DNA from: Tepidiforma bonchosmolovskayae
GTDB taxonomy: Bacteria > Chloroflexota > Dehalococcoidia > Tepidiformales > Tepidiformaceae
Assembly (NCBI RefSeq): GCF_008838325.1
Contig: NZ_CP042829.1
Span: forward strand, 434,001 to 498,000
Length of the DNA: 64,000 bases
Direction: 5' to 3'
Under the pieces are notes generated by a model. That model was given only the letters and a program-made list of their open reading frames with translations. It had not been told where the DNA came from and made no database searches. Positions 55,495 through 64,000 of the stretch are shown one piece after another; the stretch's first letter is position 1, and each line of letters starts with the position of its first letter. The position numbers were made by a program, and so were the translations under genes.

Positions 55495-57231
55495 CTAGGA
55501 GCCGTCAGCAGTTTCCTCCTCTGTTGCGGCTGGTGCTTCGGCGGGGGCCGTTTCCGACCCCTCACCATTATTGTGCGGCATTTGATCGGGGGCCGTCTCC
55601 CCGGTGGAAACCCGAGTTTCGGCGTCGCCGATCCCGGAGTCTGCGGCGGCCCGGGCCTCGGCAGCGGGCGCCGCCTGGGCCGTCTCTTCGGCGGCTGCCG
55701 GGGCCTCGGCGGGAGGCGCGGCTTCGGCCACCGGCTCAGCAGCGGGCGCCGCTTCGGCCGGGGACTCGGCGGCTTCGGCCGGGGCAGGCGGCTCAGCAGC
55801 CGGAGCCTCGGCAGGAGCAGGCGCCTGGTCCTTCGGGGCGAGGCCGGCGACCTGGGCGACCGTCTCGGCGATGCCGTTGCCGGCTTCGGCGTTTTCGAGG
55901 GCCTGCGCAAAGGCTGCGGCGAAGGCCGACATCGGCTCGGGGTCGCGGGCGACGGCCTGTTCGATCGCCTCCTGCGCGGTGCGCGGCTCGCGGCGGGCCG
56001 GCTGGGCGGTGGTATCGCGCGGCGGCAGGCCGAACTGCTCGCGCACGTCGTCCGGGTAATCGATGACGGAACCGTTGGCGTCGAAGACGAAGCCCATGGC
56101 TTCGGCGTCGCTGCGGGCCTGTCGGAGGCTGAGGCCGAGGCGGTGGCGGTCCTTTTCGATGCGGACCAGCTTGACCGGCACAACGTCGCCTTCCTTGACG
56201 ACTTCCTTCGGGTGCTGAATGCGCCGGTTGGAGAGCTCGGAGATGTGGATGAGGCCTTCGACCGGGCCTTCAAGGCGGACAAAGGCCCCAAACGGCATCA
56301 GCTTCGTGACGCGGCCGATGAGGATCTGGCCGATAACGAAGCGGTCGACGGTGGTGTCCCAGCGCTCGGGCTGGGCGCGCTTGAGCGAGAGCGAGATCTT
56401 TTTGTTCTCGCGGTCGACTTTCAGGATGTAGGCCTGGACTTCGTCGCCGACTTGGAAGAGGTCCTTCGCCTTCTTGCCGCGCTCCCAGGTGAGTTCAGTC
56501 ATGTGGGCGAGGCCGTCGGCGCCGCCGAGGTCGATGAAGACGCCGAAGTCGGTGATGGAGGAGACGCGGCCGGTGCGGATCTGGCCCTCCTGGAGCTCCT
56601 CGAGGACGCGGTCCTTCTGCTCCTTGCGGATTTCGGCCATGGCGGCGCGCTCGGAGAGGATGACGCGGTTCCGCTTCCGGTTGAGCTCGACGACCTTGAG
56701 CTTGATGACCTGGCCAACCAGGCCGGCGAGCTGGTTTGCGGCGTCGGGGTCATCGTGGCGGACGGATTCGACCTGGGAGAGCGGAACGAAGGCGTTGACG
56801 CCGTCGACGTTGACGAGGAGGCCGCCGCGGTTGTGACCGGTGACCTGGGCTTCGAAGATTTCGCCGGATTCGAACCGCTTCTGGAGGGTTTCCCAGCCCT
56901 CCTCGCCGCGGGCGCGGTCGAGGGAGACGATGGCGTGGCCTTCGGCGGTTGAGGGCTGGAGGACCATGACGCGGACGGTATCGCCGGCCTTGAGGCGGCT
57001 GGCGCCGTCGACGCCGAGGGAGAGCATTTCGTTGTGGGGGATGACGGCCTCCATCTTGGTGCCGACATCGACGATGAGGCCATCGGGGGAAGCGCCCATC
57101 ACCATGCCCTCGATGATTTCGCCACGGCGAAGCTGGCCGCCGCCGGACTGGGCGGCTTCAAGGTCGAGGAGGGCGCCCATATCCATTTCGGCTTCGGGGG
57201 GAGTGGTGGGCTGGGCGGTATCTGCTGACAA
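55495..57231 (-). CDS. rpsA: Ribosomal protein bS1
   Basis: A 578-residue protein with four S1 RNA-binding domains (about residues 35-110, 120-190, 205-280, 290-365), recognised by repeated G-x-V-x-x-x-x-x-F/L-G-x-F/L-V patterns such as ITDFGVFIDLGGADGLAHMT. Residues from about 400 onward form a long Ala/Pro/Glu-rich tail. It helps mRNA bind the ribosome. The start is TTG at 57231 with GGAG seven bases upstream; the first ATG is 15 codons further in. Confidence 0.93.
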   Translation of the reverse strand: MSADTAQPTTPPEAEMDMGALLDLEAAQSGGGQLRRGEIIEGMVMGASPDGLIVDVGTKMEAVIPHNEMLSLGVDGASRLKAGDTVRVMVLQPSTAEGHAIVSLDRARGEEGWETLQKRFESGEIFEAQVTGHNRGGLLVNVDGVNAFVPLSQVESVRHDDPDAANQLAGLVGQVIKLKVVELNRKRNRVILSERAAMAEIRKEQKDRVLEELQEGQIRTGRVSSITDFGVFIDLGGADGLAHMTELTWERGKKAKDLFQVGDEVQAYILKVDRENKKISLSLKRAQPERWDTTVDRFVIGQILIGRVTKLMPFGAFVRLEGPVEGLIHISELSNRRIQHPKEVVKEGDVVPVKLVRIEKDRHRLGLSLRQARSDAEAMGFVFDANGSVIDYPDDVREQFGLPPRDTTAQPARREPRTAQEAIEQAVARDPEPMSAFAAAFAQALENAEAGNGIAETVAQVAGLAPKDQAPAPAEAPAAEPPAPAEAAESPAEAAPAAEPVAEAAPPAEAPAAAEETAQAAPAAEARAAADSGIGDAETRVSTGETAPDQMPHNNGEGSETAPAEAPAATEEETADGS

Positions 57232-57448
57232 GTGCGGCTCCGTCTGGGGGCACGTATCCCATCTGATGGGTGTACGCGCCGGGGTGAAGTGAGGGATCTC
57301 AATCCCGATTGTATCGCGGCGGATCCGTGGAGGGAATCGACCGCGCGGCCCCGCGCGTGGCGGGGACTATTGAGGAGAACGCCGTGAGGTGCAGGCGGGT
57401 TACCTGCCGCGGGCGGCTCCGCTCAGCCGTGGGCGGCCCAGAGATGCG

Positions 57449-57467
57449 AAAACCGCCTTGCGGCGGC
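57449..57467 (-). terminator. 5S rRNA terminator
   Basis: Leftward GCCGCC-GCAA-GGCGG followed by TTTT, starting about a dozen bases after the 5S 3' end. A stem of 5-6 GC pairs with a short T run. Confidence 0.75.
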
Positions 57468-57478
57468 TTCGTAAAGTA

Positions 57479-57594
57479 CCCGGCGGCGGCCTATTTTCCC
57501 ACCCGGTTGCCCGGGCAGTATCGTCAGCGCTGAGGCGTTTCACTTCCGTGTTCGGGATGGGAACGGGTGGGTCCACCTCGCTCTAGCCACCAGA
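57479..57594 (-). rRNA. rrf: 5S ribosomal RNA, free-standing
   Basis: The minus strand reads as 5S rRNA: GAGGTGGACCCACCCGTTCC, CCGAACACGGAAGTGAAACG, and a terminal helix pairing TCTGGTGGC with GCCGCCGGG. Length is about 116 bases. 23S should lie upstream (to the right) in a normal operon, but a protein gene on the other strand starts 80 bases away, so the gene stands alone, with its own promoter at 57602-57631 and terminator. Confidence 0.95.
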
Positions 57595-57601
57595 TGGTCT
57601 G

Positions 57602-57631
57602 ATTATGGGCGGGTCCGGGCGGATCGTGCAA
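57602..57631 (-). promoter_or_regulatory. 5S rRNA promoter
   Basis: Leftward TTGCAC at 57626-57631, 18 bp spacer, CATAAT at 57602-57607, with the 5S gene starting seven bases later. The spacing puts the transcription start exactly at the 5' end of the RNA. Confidence 0.75.
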
Positions 57632-57674
57632 GTCCCGGTTGCGGGAAGGGCGGAGCGGAGGCACGCTCCCCGGC

Positions 57675-58175
57675 ATGCGGGTGCTGATTGCCTTCGCACT
57701 CGGCGCGCTGGCCGGTGCGATCGGGGTGGTGCTCTGGTTCACGATCGACCCGGACTTCGAGGCGCAGACGGAGGCCGTGGCCGGGGGCGGCAACATCGCC
57801 GTGGCGTTCGACGAGCGGGCGCTGGCGGCGATCATCGCGGAGGAGCTTGCGACCCTGCCGGGGGTGAGTGCGCGGCCGGTGGTTGAGGTTGAGGTCCAGC
57901 AGGAGGGGCTGATCCTGGTCACTTTTGCCATCGGGAGCCAGGGCATTGGTGTGCGGGGGTCGATCCGCTTCGACCCGAACGTGGCGGACGGGCGGCTGCG
58001 GCTCGATGTCGCGGGCGCCTCGCTCGGGGGACTGGCGGCGCCGGAGGCGGTGGCGGCGCTGGTCGAGCCCCCGCTGCAGGCGCGGCTGGACGAGGCGGCC
58101 GGTTCGCTGCCGTACCGGCTGGTCGCCATCCGGACGACGGACCGCCGCCTGACGCTGGACCTGGCCATCGACTGA
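57675..58175 (+). CDS. Membrane-anchored protein, LmeA/DUF2993-like
   Basis: A 166-residue protein: one transmembrane helix or signal anchor (about residues 4-26), then an alpha/beta domain of alternating strands that resembles the LmeA/DUF2993 or TULIP-type lipid-binding domains of Gram-positive bacteria. The resemblance is by pattern only. The start is the ATG at 57675; GGAGG lies 13 bases upstream, rather far. It is divergent from 5S. Confidence 0.55.
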   Translation: MRVLIAFALGALAGAIGVVLWFTIDPDFEAQTEAVAGGGNIAVAFDERALAAIIAEELATLPGVSARPVVEVEVQQEGLILVTFAIGSQGIGVRGSIRFDPNVADGRLRLDVAGASLGGLAAPEAVAALVEPPLQARLDEAAGSLPYRLVAIRTTDRRLTLDLAID

Positions 58176-58182
58176 GGGGCGG

Positions 58183-59313
58183 CTAAATGCCGGTGCTGAC
58201 GCCGATGAGCCTGCCGATGCCAAAGGTGATGGCGGAGGCTGCGAGGCCGAAGCCGAGCATGCGCGAGCCCGAGAAGAGGACGCCGCGGCCGGTATAGAGG
58301 GTGATGGCAGCACCCACTCCGAACAGGCCGAGGGCGCTGGCGGCCGCGCTGGCCGCGACACCCGCGACGCCGCCGACGATGAGCCACGGCAGGACGGGGA
58401 TGATGGCGCCGGCGCTGAAGGTGAGGAAGGAGGTAATGGCCGCGACCCAGGCGTTGCCGGCCTCTTCTTCGGACATGCCGAGCTCTTCGCGGGCGAGGGT
58501 ATCGAGCGCCTTTTCGCGGTTGGCGAGGATGCGGGTAGCCGTGGCGCGGGCTTCCTCCTCATCGAGGCCCTTGGCGCGGTAGATGAGGACGAGTTCTTCG
58601 AGCTCTTCATCGGGCATGAGGGCGAGCTCGTCCCGCTCGATTTCGAGCTGCCGGGAGAAGGCCTCGGCGGAGCTGCGGACGCTGATCCACTCGCCGAGGG
58701 CCATGCTGAGGGCGCCGGCGAGGAGGCCGGAGATGCCGGCGAGGAGGACGACGCTGCGGCCGGGGTTCGCGCCGGCGACACCCATAACGAGCGAAAGATT
58801 GGAGACGAGGCCATCGTTGGCGCCAAGGACCGCGGCACGGAGGGCGTTCCCGGTGCCGCCGCGGTGGCGGCCTTCGAGGCGGGCGATGTCGACGTCGACA
58901 GGACGGCCGCGGGTGGAGCGGGCGAGCTCGCGGAAGAGGCGGGCGTGTGAGCGCTCGTCGCGGGGGAGGTCTGCGGCGATGGCCTCGGGCTGGTTGTCGT
59001 ACATGGTGTAGGCGGACGCCTCCATGCGGGCGACGATGGGGCTGACTGCAGCGGTCCCGAAGCGGCGGGCGAGCCAGCCGAGGACGCGGACGCGGAACGA
59101 GGGGCGGTAGGCCGGAACTTCGGCGCCTGCTTCGCGCAGCTTCTGCTCCCAGAGGTCGCGGTGGCGCTCTTCGCTCGCCGCGAGGCGGAGGAAGACCTCG
59201 CGAAGGTGGGGGTCGTTTTCGGCCTCGGCGAGCGCGCGGTAGAGCGCGATGCCATCGACCTCGTCGCGGAGGTTGCGGCGATAGCGTTCGATGTCAGCGG
59301 GTGTGGCGGTCAT
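58183..59313 (-). CDS. Rubrerythrin-VIT1 fusion (MbfA-like iron transporter)
   Basis: A 376-residue protein. Residues 1-140 form a ferritin-like di-iron domain (E-x2-H pairs such as EERH and DERSH). From about 155 follows a VIT1/CCC1-type transporter domain (GANDGLVSNLSLVMGVAG, then ALSMALGEWISVRS) with five hydrophobic helices. Membrane-bound ferritins of this build export iron. TAGAAT lies eight bases before the ATG. It ends seven bases from the convergent LmeA-like gene. Confidence 0.8.
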   Translation of the reverse strand: MTATPADIERYRRNLRDEVDGIALYRALAEAENDPHLREVFLRLAASEERHRDLWEQKLREAGAEVPAYRPSFRVRVLGWLARRFGTAAVSPIVARMEASAYTMYDNQPEAIAADLPRDERSHARLFRELARSTRGRPVDVDIARLEGRHRGGTGNALRAAVLGANDGLVSNLSLVMGVAGANPGRSVVLLAGISGLLAGALSMALGEWISVRSSAEAFSRQLEIERDELALMPDEELEELVLIYRAKGLDEEEARATATRILANREKALDTLAREELGMSEEEAGNAWVAAITSFLTFSAGAIIPVLPWLIVGGVAGVAASAAASALGLFGVGAAITLYTGRGVLFSGSRMLGFGLAASAITFGIGRLIGVSTGI

Positions 59314-59401
59314 ATGGAACGATTCTAAGTTTGGACCCGGACAATGCGCGCGTGGCGCTGCTGGCCCGGGCGATTAGGCGGCGCGTACTGCGCGCGGGGG
59401 G

Positions 59402-60460
<1,059 letters not shown>

Positions 60461-60551
60461 CCGGCAGGGAGTCTAGCGGCAGCGGGCGCCGGTGGGACGG
60501 CCAGGCCGGAAAGACGACAGCGTTTGTCGCGATCGGGGAGCGGCGCGGGGT

Positions 60552-61184
60552 CTAGACCTTGCGGTTAAAGGCAGCAGCGGCGGCATCGACGCCGGAGGCG
60601 ATGATGGTTTCGACGGCATCGGCGGCGCGGTCGGCGGCGGCCTCGAGCAGTTCGCGGTCGGCAGGAGAGGGCGGCGAGAGCACCCAGTCGGCGACGATGT
60701 CGGGGTCCCAGGAGGGCTCGCCGTTCACGGTGGGGCGGCCGATACCGATGCGGACGCGGATGAAGTCGAGGCCGGCGTGCTGGGCGATGCTCTTGAGGCC
60801 GTTATGTCCGCCGTGGCCGCCGCCGGCGCGGACGCGGATCTGGCCGACGGGGAGGTCGAGTTCGTCGTAGACGACGATGGTGCGGGCGAGGGTGCAGCCG
60901 GTCCACTGGAGGGCCTGGGCGACAGCCCGGCCGCTGGCGTTCATATACGTCTTGGGCCTGACGAGGGCGATGCGCTGGCCCTGGAGCGTGCCGACGCCGA
61001 TCTGCATCAGGCTGCCGACGGACTTCGGCTGGGTGCCCGCGCGCTTTGCAAGGCGGTTGACCACCCAGAAGCCGACGTTATGGCGCGTACGGGCGTACTC
61101 TTCGCCGGGGTTGCCGAGCCCGACGACGAGCCAGTCGGCGGCGAACCGCGGGCCGGGGGCGCCGGAGCTCCTGCGGAAGGGCAT
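60552..61184 (-). CDS. pth: Peptidyl-tRNA hydrolase
   Basis: A 210-residue protein with the catalytic His in VVGLGNPGEEYARTRHNVGF, the conserved PKTYMNASG, the VVYDELDLPVGQIRVRAGGG block and HNGLKSIAQH. It releases tRNA from stalled peptidyl-tRNA. The start at 61184 has no clear ribosome site; CACACT ends six bases upstream. The longer open frame to 61802 is a shadow. Confidence 0.95.
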   Translation of the reverse strand: MPFRRSSGAPGPRFAADWLVVGLGNPGEEYARTRHNVGFWVVNRLAKRAGTQPKSVGSLMQIGVGTLQGQRIALVRPKTYMNASGRAVAQALQWTGCTLARTIVVYDELDLPVGQIRVRAGGGHGGHNGLKSIAQHAGLDFIRVRIGIGRPTVNGEPSWDPDIVADWVLSPPSPADRELLEAAADRAADAVETIIASGVDAAAAAFNRKV

Positions 61185-61250
61185 GGTTGGAGTGTGGCAT
61201 GGCGGGTTCCTTCGCCCAACGGCGTCGGCGGGAATGCGTAGAATCGGGGC

Positions 61251-61421
61251 ATGCCGCTGGTGGAGTTCGCGACGGACCTCGTCTTCGGAGGGCTGTACGG
61301 GGCGCTCCTGTGGGTGATTGCCCTGGCTGCCGCGATTCCCTATGCGGCGTTGCAGGGCATCCGGCGGCTCCGCCGGGCGATTGGAGGAACGGACCATGGC
61401 GACACGCGAACAGGTCGATGA
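61251..61421 (+). CDS. Small membrane protein (leaderless), unknown
   Basis: A 56-residue protein with one hydrophobic helix (about residues 13-33) followed by an Arg-rich segment. TAGAAT ends six bases before the ATG with no ribosome site, the leaderless pattern seen elsewhere here. Its end overlaps the DinB gene by 26 bp and carries that gene's GGAGG ribosome site, so the pair is probably coupled. No homologue recognised; the promoter supports at least transcription from here. Confidence 0.5.
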   Translation: MPLVEFATDLVFGGLYGALLWVIALAAAIPYAALQGIRRLRRAIGGTDHGDTRTGR

Positions 61422-61965
61422 GCTGCTGGAGAAGATGGCGGCTGAACGGGCCAACCTTATCCGGGTGGCAGAGGGGCTGAGCCCGGAGGATGCGCTCCGG
61501 GTGCCGGTCGACGCGGAGGGGGAGGAGCAGTGGACGGCGCTGGAGCAGCTTGCCCACCTGTGCGAAATGGAGCGGACGTATGACGCCTGGGTGCGGGCGG
61601 CGCTCCGGGAGGAGAACCCGGACCTTTCGAAGGTGCCGTGGCAGACCGTGCCGATCCCGGTGGAGGAGGCGAACCGGTACACGGTGGCGGACCTCCTGCG
61701 GCAGCTGGAGCTGGAGCGGCAGTACACGCTGGGGCTGATCGATGGGATGCGGCTGGAGGACTTCGACCGGGTGGCGACAAGCCCGATGTTCGGGACGCTC
61801 ACGGTGCTGCAGTGGCTGCGTTCGTTCTACCGGCACGACCGGCAGCACACGGCGCAGATTCTCGGGCGGCAGAGCGACTACCAGCCGAACTTCAAGGGGC
61901 GAGAGCCGAACCAGCGGAAAGCGCGCCTCGAGCTGGTGGCGCGGAGGCAGCAGGGACTCGCCTGA
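61396..61965 (+). CDS. DinB-family protein
   Basis: A 189-residue four-helix protein with His residues placed as in the DinB metal site: EQLAHLCEME near residue 52 and RHDRQHTAQIL near 152. DinB-like proteins are often thiol-dependent transferases; substrate unknown. GGAGG lies eight bases before the ATG. Confidence 0.75.
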   Translation: MATREQVDELLEKMAAERANLIRVAEGLSPEDALRVPVDAEGEEQWTALEQLAHLCEMERTYDAWVRAALREENPDLSKVPWQTVPIPVEEANRYTVADLLRQLELERQYTLGLIDGMRLEDFDRVATSPMFGTLTVLQWLRSFYRHDRQHTAQILGRQSDYQPNFKGREPNQRKARLELVARRQQGLA

Positions 61966-61974
61966 GGACGCGGG

Positions 61975-62142
61975 TCAGGCGGAGGAGCGAAGGCGCGACT
62001 CGTCGCCGGGGAGCGGGGCGAGCTCGACCGGGATGACCATGCGGCGGCCGCAGACGGCGCATTCGCGGATGCGGATGGCGCGGGTGCGGACGTCGACGAG
62101 GTAGCGCCATTCGTGACGGCAGGGGTCGTACGTGCGTTCCAT
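61975..62142 (-). CDS. Small zinc-ribbon-like protein
   Basis: A 55-residue protein with Cys8, His10 and CAVCGRR (Cys33, Cys36), which could form one zinc site. It is below common length cut-offs. GATACT ends six bases before the ATG at 62142, again without a ribosome site. It converges on the DinB gene with only nine bases between the stops. No family recognised. Confidence 0.55.
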   Translation of the reverse strand: MERTYDPCRHEWRYLVDVRTRAIRIRECAVCGRRMVIPVELAPLPGDESRLRSSA

Positions 62143-62234
62143 GCCATCAGTATCGGCTGAGGAGATGAACGAATCGTTTCTGATGACGGCGACATGTCAG
62201 GTTGGCGTGCGGGGTGCACCTGCAGCCGTTTGCG

Positions 62235-62264
62235 TTGCCCGGGGCCGTGAGGCGGCCCTATAGT
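62235..62264 (+). promoter_or_regulatory. Promoter of the PHP gene
   Basis: TTGCCC at 62235-62240, 18 bp spacer, TATAGT at 62259-62264, 13 bases before the ATG of the PHP gene. Confidence 0.6.
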
Positions 62265-62277
62265 ACCGGGCAGCCCC

Positions 62278-62964
62278 ATGCTCATCGACATCCACAGCCA
62301 CACGTGGCCCCGGTCGCACGACAGCGTATTGAACCCGGATGACCTGATTGTCCGGGCGAAGGCGGCGGGGCTCGATGCGATTGTGTTCACCGAGCACGAC
62401 ACGGTCTGGGACTACAAGGCGATCGAGGAGCTGCGGGCGAAGCACAACTTCCTGGTGCTCGCCGGAGTAGAAATTTCGACGGACGACGGGCACATCCTTG
62501 CGTTCGGCATCGACAAGTACGTGTTCGGGATGCACCGCTCGCGGGAGCTTGCGGCGTACGTGGAGAAGGTGAACGGGGCGCTGATCGCGGCGCACCCGTA
62601 CCGGCGGCAGATGCCGTGGTTCTCGCGGAACGACGATGAGTACCGGGCGGCGCTGGAGAAGGCGGCGCGGAACCCGGCGTACCAGTACGTCCAGGGGCTG
62701 GAGGAGATTAACGGGCGGGGCTCGGACAAGGAGAACGAGTTCTCGCAGCGGCTGTGCGAGATGATGCACCTGCCGGGGACGGGCGGGACCGATTCCCACG
62801 CGATCTCGGACATCGGCAAGTGCGCGACGTATTTCGAGCGGGAGATCCGGGACGAGCGGGAGCTGATCGAGGAGCTGCGCGCCGGGCGGTTCTATGCGGT
62901 GGACCTGCGGACGGGGAAGCCGATCGCGGTGCGCGATGCGCGCCGGGAGCGAATGCGGGAGTAA
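62278..62964 (+). CDS. PHP-domain metal-dependent phosphoesterase
   Basis: A 228-residue protein with PHP motifs DIHSHTWP at the start, FTEHDTVWD near residue 37, EISTDDGHILAFG near 66, AAHPYRR near 100 and GTDSHAISDIG near 170. It is distinct from the PHP gene at 23.0 kb and stands alone with its own promoter. Substrate could be a small phosphate ester or nucleic acid. Confidence 0.8.
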   Translation: MLIDIHSHTWPRSHDSVLNPDDLIVRAKAAGLDAIVFTEHDTVWDYKAIEELRAKHNFLVLAGVEISTDDGHILAFGIDKYVFGMHRSRELAAYVEKVNGALIAAHPYRRQMPWFSRNDDEYRAALEKAARNPAYQYVQGLEEINGRGSDKENEFSQRLCEMMHLPGTGGTDSHAISDIGKCATYFEREIRDERELIEELRAGRFYAVDLRTGKPIAVRDARRERMRE

Positions 62965-63010
62965 TCCCGCGCAGGTCGTCATGGCCGGGATGCCGGGTTG
63001 CCCGCTCTTC

Positions 63011-63040
63011 TTCACAGACCGCGGGGCCGAATAGTAGTAT
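63011..63040 (+). promoter_or_regulatory. Promoter of the ferredoxin gene
   Basis: TTCACA at 63011-63016, 18 bp spacer, TAGTAT at 63035-63040, about 55 bases before the ATG. Confidence 0.55.
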
Positions 63041-63094
63041 GCGAGACGCCCACGCGGCAGGAACGCAGCACCCCCGACGGGAGAGGAGCCCCGA

Positions 63095-63385
63095 ATGGCC
63101 TACGTAATCACGGAACCCTGCATTGACGTCCAGGACCAGGCATGCGTCGAGGTCTGCCCGGTCGACTGCATCCACTTCGACGAAGGCGAGGACCGGATGC
63201 TGTACATCAACCCCGACGAGTGCATCGACTGCGGTGCATGCGAGCCTGCCTGCCCCGTGACGGCGATTTTCGCGGAGGATGACGTCCCGGCGGACCGCGC
63301 GGTGTATAAGGAGATCAACGTGCTCTGGTACAGCGATAAGGCGGCCGCGCGCGCCAAGGTGAACGAGCTGAAGCCGCCGGCCTGA
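63095..63385 (+). CDS. fdxA: Seven-iron ferredoxin
   Basis: A 96-residue ferredoxin opening [20 protein letters not shown], with the first cluster set of C-x7-C-x3-C for a 3Fe-4S centre and [13 protein letters not shown] for the 4Fe-4S centre, as in the FdxA proteins of actinobacteria and thermophiles. It is a low-potential electron carrier and could serve the radical SAM enzyme or the GltD-like oxidoreductase. GGAGAGGAG lies before the ATG. Confidence 0.92.
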   Translation: MAYVITEPCIDVQDQACVEVCPVDCIHFDEGEDRMLYINPDECIDCGACEPACPVTAIFAEDDVPADRAVYKEINVLWYSDKAAARAKVNELKPPA

Positions 63386-63412
63386 TCTTCCGGCACCCGG
63401 CAACGACGACGA

Positions 63413-63446
63413 AGCGAGCCAGCCGGTCGCCGGCGGGCTCGCTTTT
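63413..63446 (+). terminator. Ferredoxin gene terminator
   Basis: AGCGAGCC pairs with GGCTCGCT around an inner GCCGG-CCGGC helix and is followed by TTTT at 63443-63446, 28 bases after the stop. Confidence 0.8.
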
Positions 63447-63458
63447 CGTTGCGCAGGC

Positions 63459-63486
63459 TTGACCCTGCGAGGGCCTCGGCTAGATT
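63459..63486 (+). promoter_or_regulatory. Promoter of the bL25 gene
   Basis: TTGACC at 63459-63464, 16 bp spacer, TAGATT at 63481-63486. The leader holds a 6 bp hairpin GCCACG-TATGGAG-CGTGGC at 63498-63516 just before the ribosome site. Confidence 0.65.
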
Positions 63487-63531
63487 TGAACTGTTGCGCC
63501 ACGTATGGAGCGTGGCTGAGGGAGTACCCAG

Positions 63532-64000
63532 ATGGCTGAACGCGTGACCATCGAGGCGGCGCCCCGGACCGTCCTCGGCAAGAAGGTGAAGCAGCTCCGG
63601 GCCGAAGGCCGGCTGCCGGCGAATGTGTACGGGAAGGCGATCCCGTCGCGGGCGATTGAAATTGATGCGCGCCAGTTTGCGCGGACGATTAAATCGGCCG
63701 GCCTGCGGGCGATGATCGAGCTCAAGGTGGCGGGCGAGACGGAGCCGCGGTACGTGATCCTGCGCGGGATTGCGCGGGCCCACGGAACCGGGGAGCCGAT
63801 CCACGTGGACTTCTTCCAGGTCGACCCGGAGCGGCCGATTACGGCGAACGTCCCGCTGCGGCTTGTCGGCGAGGCGCCGGCGGTGCGCGACCTTGCGGGG
63901 ACGCTCCTCCCCGGCATCGAAATTGTGTCGGTGCGGTGCCGCCCGCTGGATATTCCGGACACCATCCCGGTCGACATTGCACCGCTCAAGGGGTTCGACT
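63532..64000 (+). CDS. rplY: Ribosomal protein bL25 (CTC type), 3' end outside the window
   Basis: The first 156 residues of a bL25/CTC protein. KQLRAEGRLPANVYGK is the family's 5S-rRNA-binding signature, followed by a strand-rich domain and the HVDFFQVDPERPI link to the C-terminal domain. bL25 binds 5S rRNA on the large subunit. GAGGGAG precedes the ATG. The frame stays open to the edge, so the long CTC form is expected. Confidence 0.9.
   Translation, partial: MAERVTIEAAPRTVLGKKVKQLRAEGRLPANVYGKAIPSRAIEIDARQFARTIKSAGLRAMIELKVAGETEPRYVILRGIARAHGTGEPIHVDFFQVDPERPITANVPLRLVGEAPAVRDLAGTLLPGIEIVSVRCRPLDIPDTIPVDIAPLKGFD

Overview
The window is very GC-rich (roughly 65-70 % by eye) bacterial chromosome carrying the right end of an integrated siphovirus-type prophage (1 to about 12.39 kb), followed by host DNA. 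The gene content suggests a high-GC member of the Chloroflexota (Dehalococcoidia or Tepidiforma-like), possibly thermophilic: phosphatidylinositol-mannoside-like glycolipid genes, a seven-iron ferredoxin, adjacent rpoB and rpoC, and a 5S rRNA gene standing apart from 16S and 23S. This placement is my inference; no database search was possible.

1-12.39 kb, prophage. Tightly packed rightward tail and lysis genes, most overlapping by ATGA or GTGA: tail completion protein, major tail protein, tail assembly chaperone with a -1 frameshift signal, tape measure, distal tail protein, tail hub and decoration proteins, M23 endolysin, holin-like membrane proteins and a lipoprotein transglycosylase. A short leftward control region follows: two small unknown proteins, a promoter with a palindromic operator, and an XRE repressor whose own promoter region carries the same palindrome. 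The prophage ends in the 3' half of a tRNA-Gly(CCC) gene, which marks the attachment site. Head, packaging and integrase genes are not in the window.

12.4-31 kb, host metabolism. A degenerate GGDEF membrane protein, a GltD-like oxidoreductase, a PPOX-fold protein, a GNAT acetyltransferase, a DUF389 membrane protein, an MBL hydrolase, tRNA-Arg(UCU), a serine hydrolase, a HabA-like membrane protein and an enoyl-CoA hydratase. Then comes a five-gene operon resembling the actinobacterial pgsA-patA-pimA locus, prfB with its +1 frameshift, a secreted peptidase-MA protein, an acyl-CoA dehydrogenase and a class V aminotransferase.

31.1-38.9 kb, leftward cell-surface polysaccharide operon: initiating sugar transferase, WbpM/CapD-type dehydratase, and WbpD-, WbpE-, WbpB- and WbpA-like enzymes expected to make a UDP-diacetamido-uronic acid. 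The ispD-ispF pair lies just upstream.

39-57.6 kb, informational core: a radical SAM protein, rpoC and rpoB with a good promoter, then a decayed stretch (frameshifted APH(6)-like kinase and unidentified debris), a three-gene secreted cassette (one gene M23-like), clpC, rpsA, and a free-standing 5S rRNA gene with its own promoter and terminator.

57.7-64 kb: a membrane-anchored protein, a rubrerythrin-VIT1 fusion, a protein joining sigma-70 region 4 to a proline-rich linker and a separate C-terminal module, pth, a DinB protein, two small proteins missed by ordinary length cut-offs, a PHP phosphoesterase, fdxA and the start of the bL25 gene.

A recurring feature is a TANNNT -10 box 5-8 nt before a start codon with no ribosome binding site, which points to frequent leaderless mRNAs.
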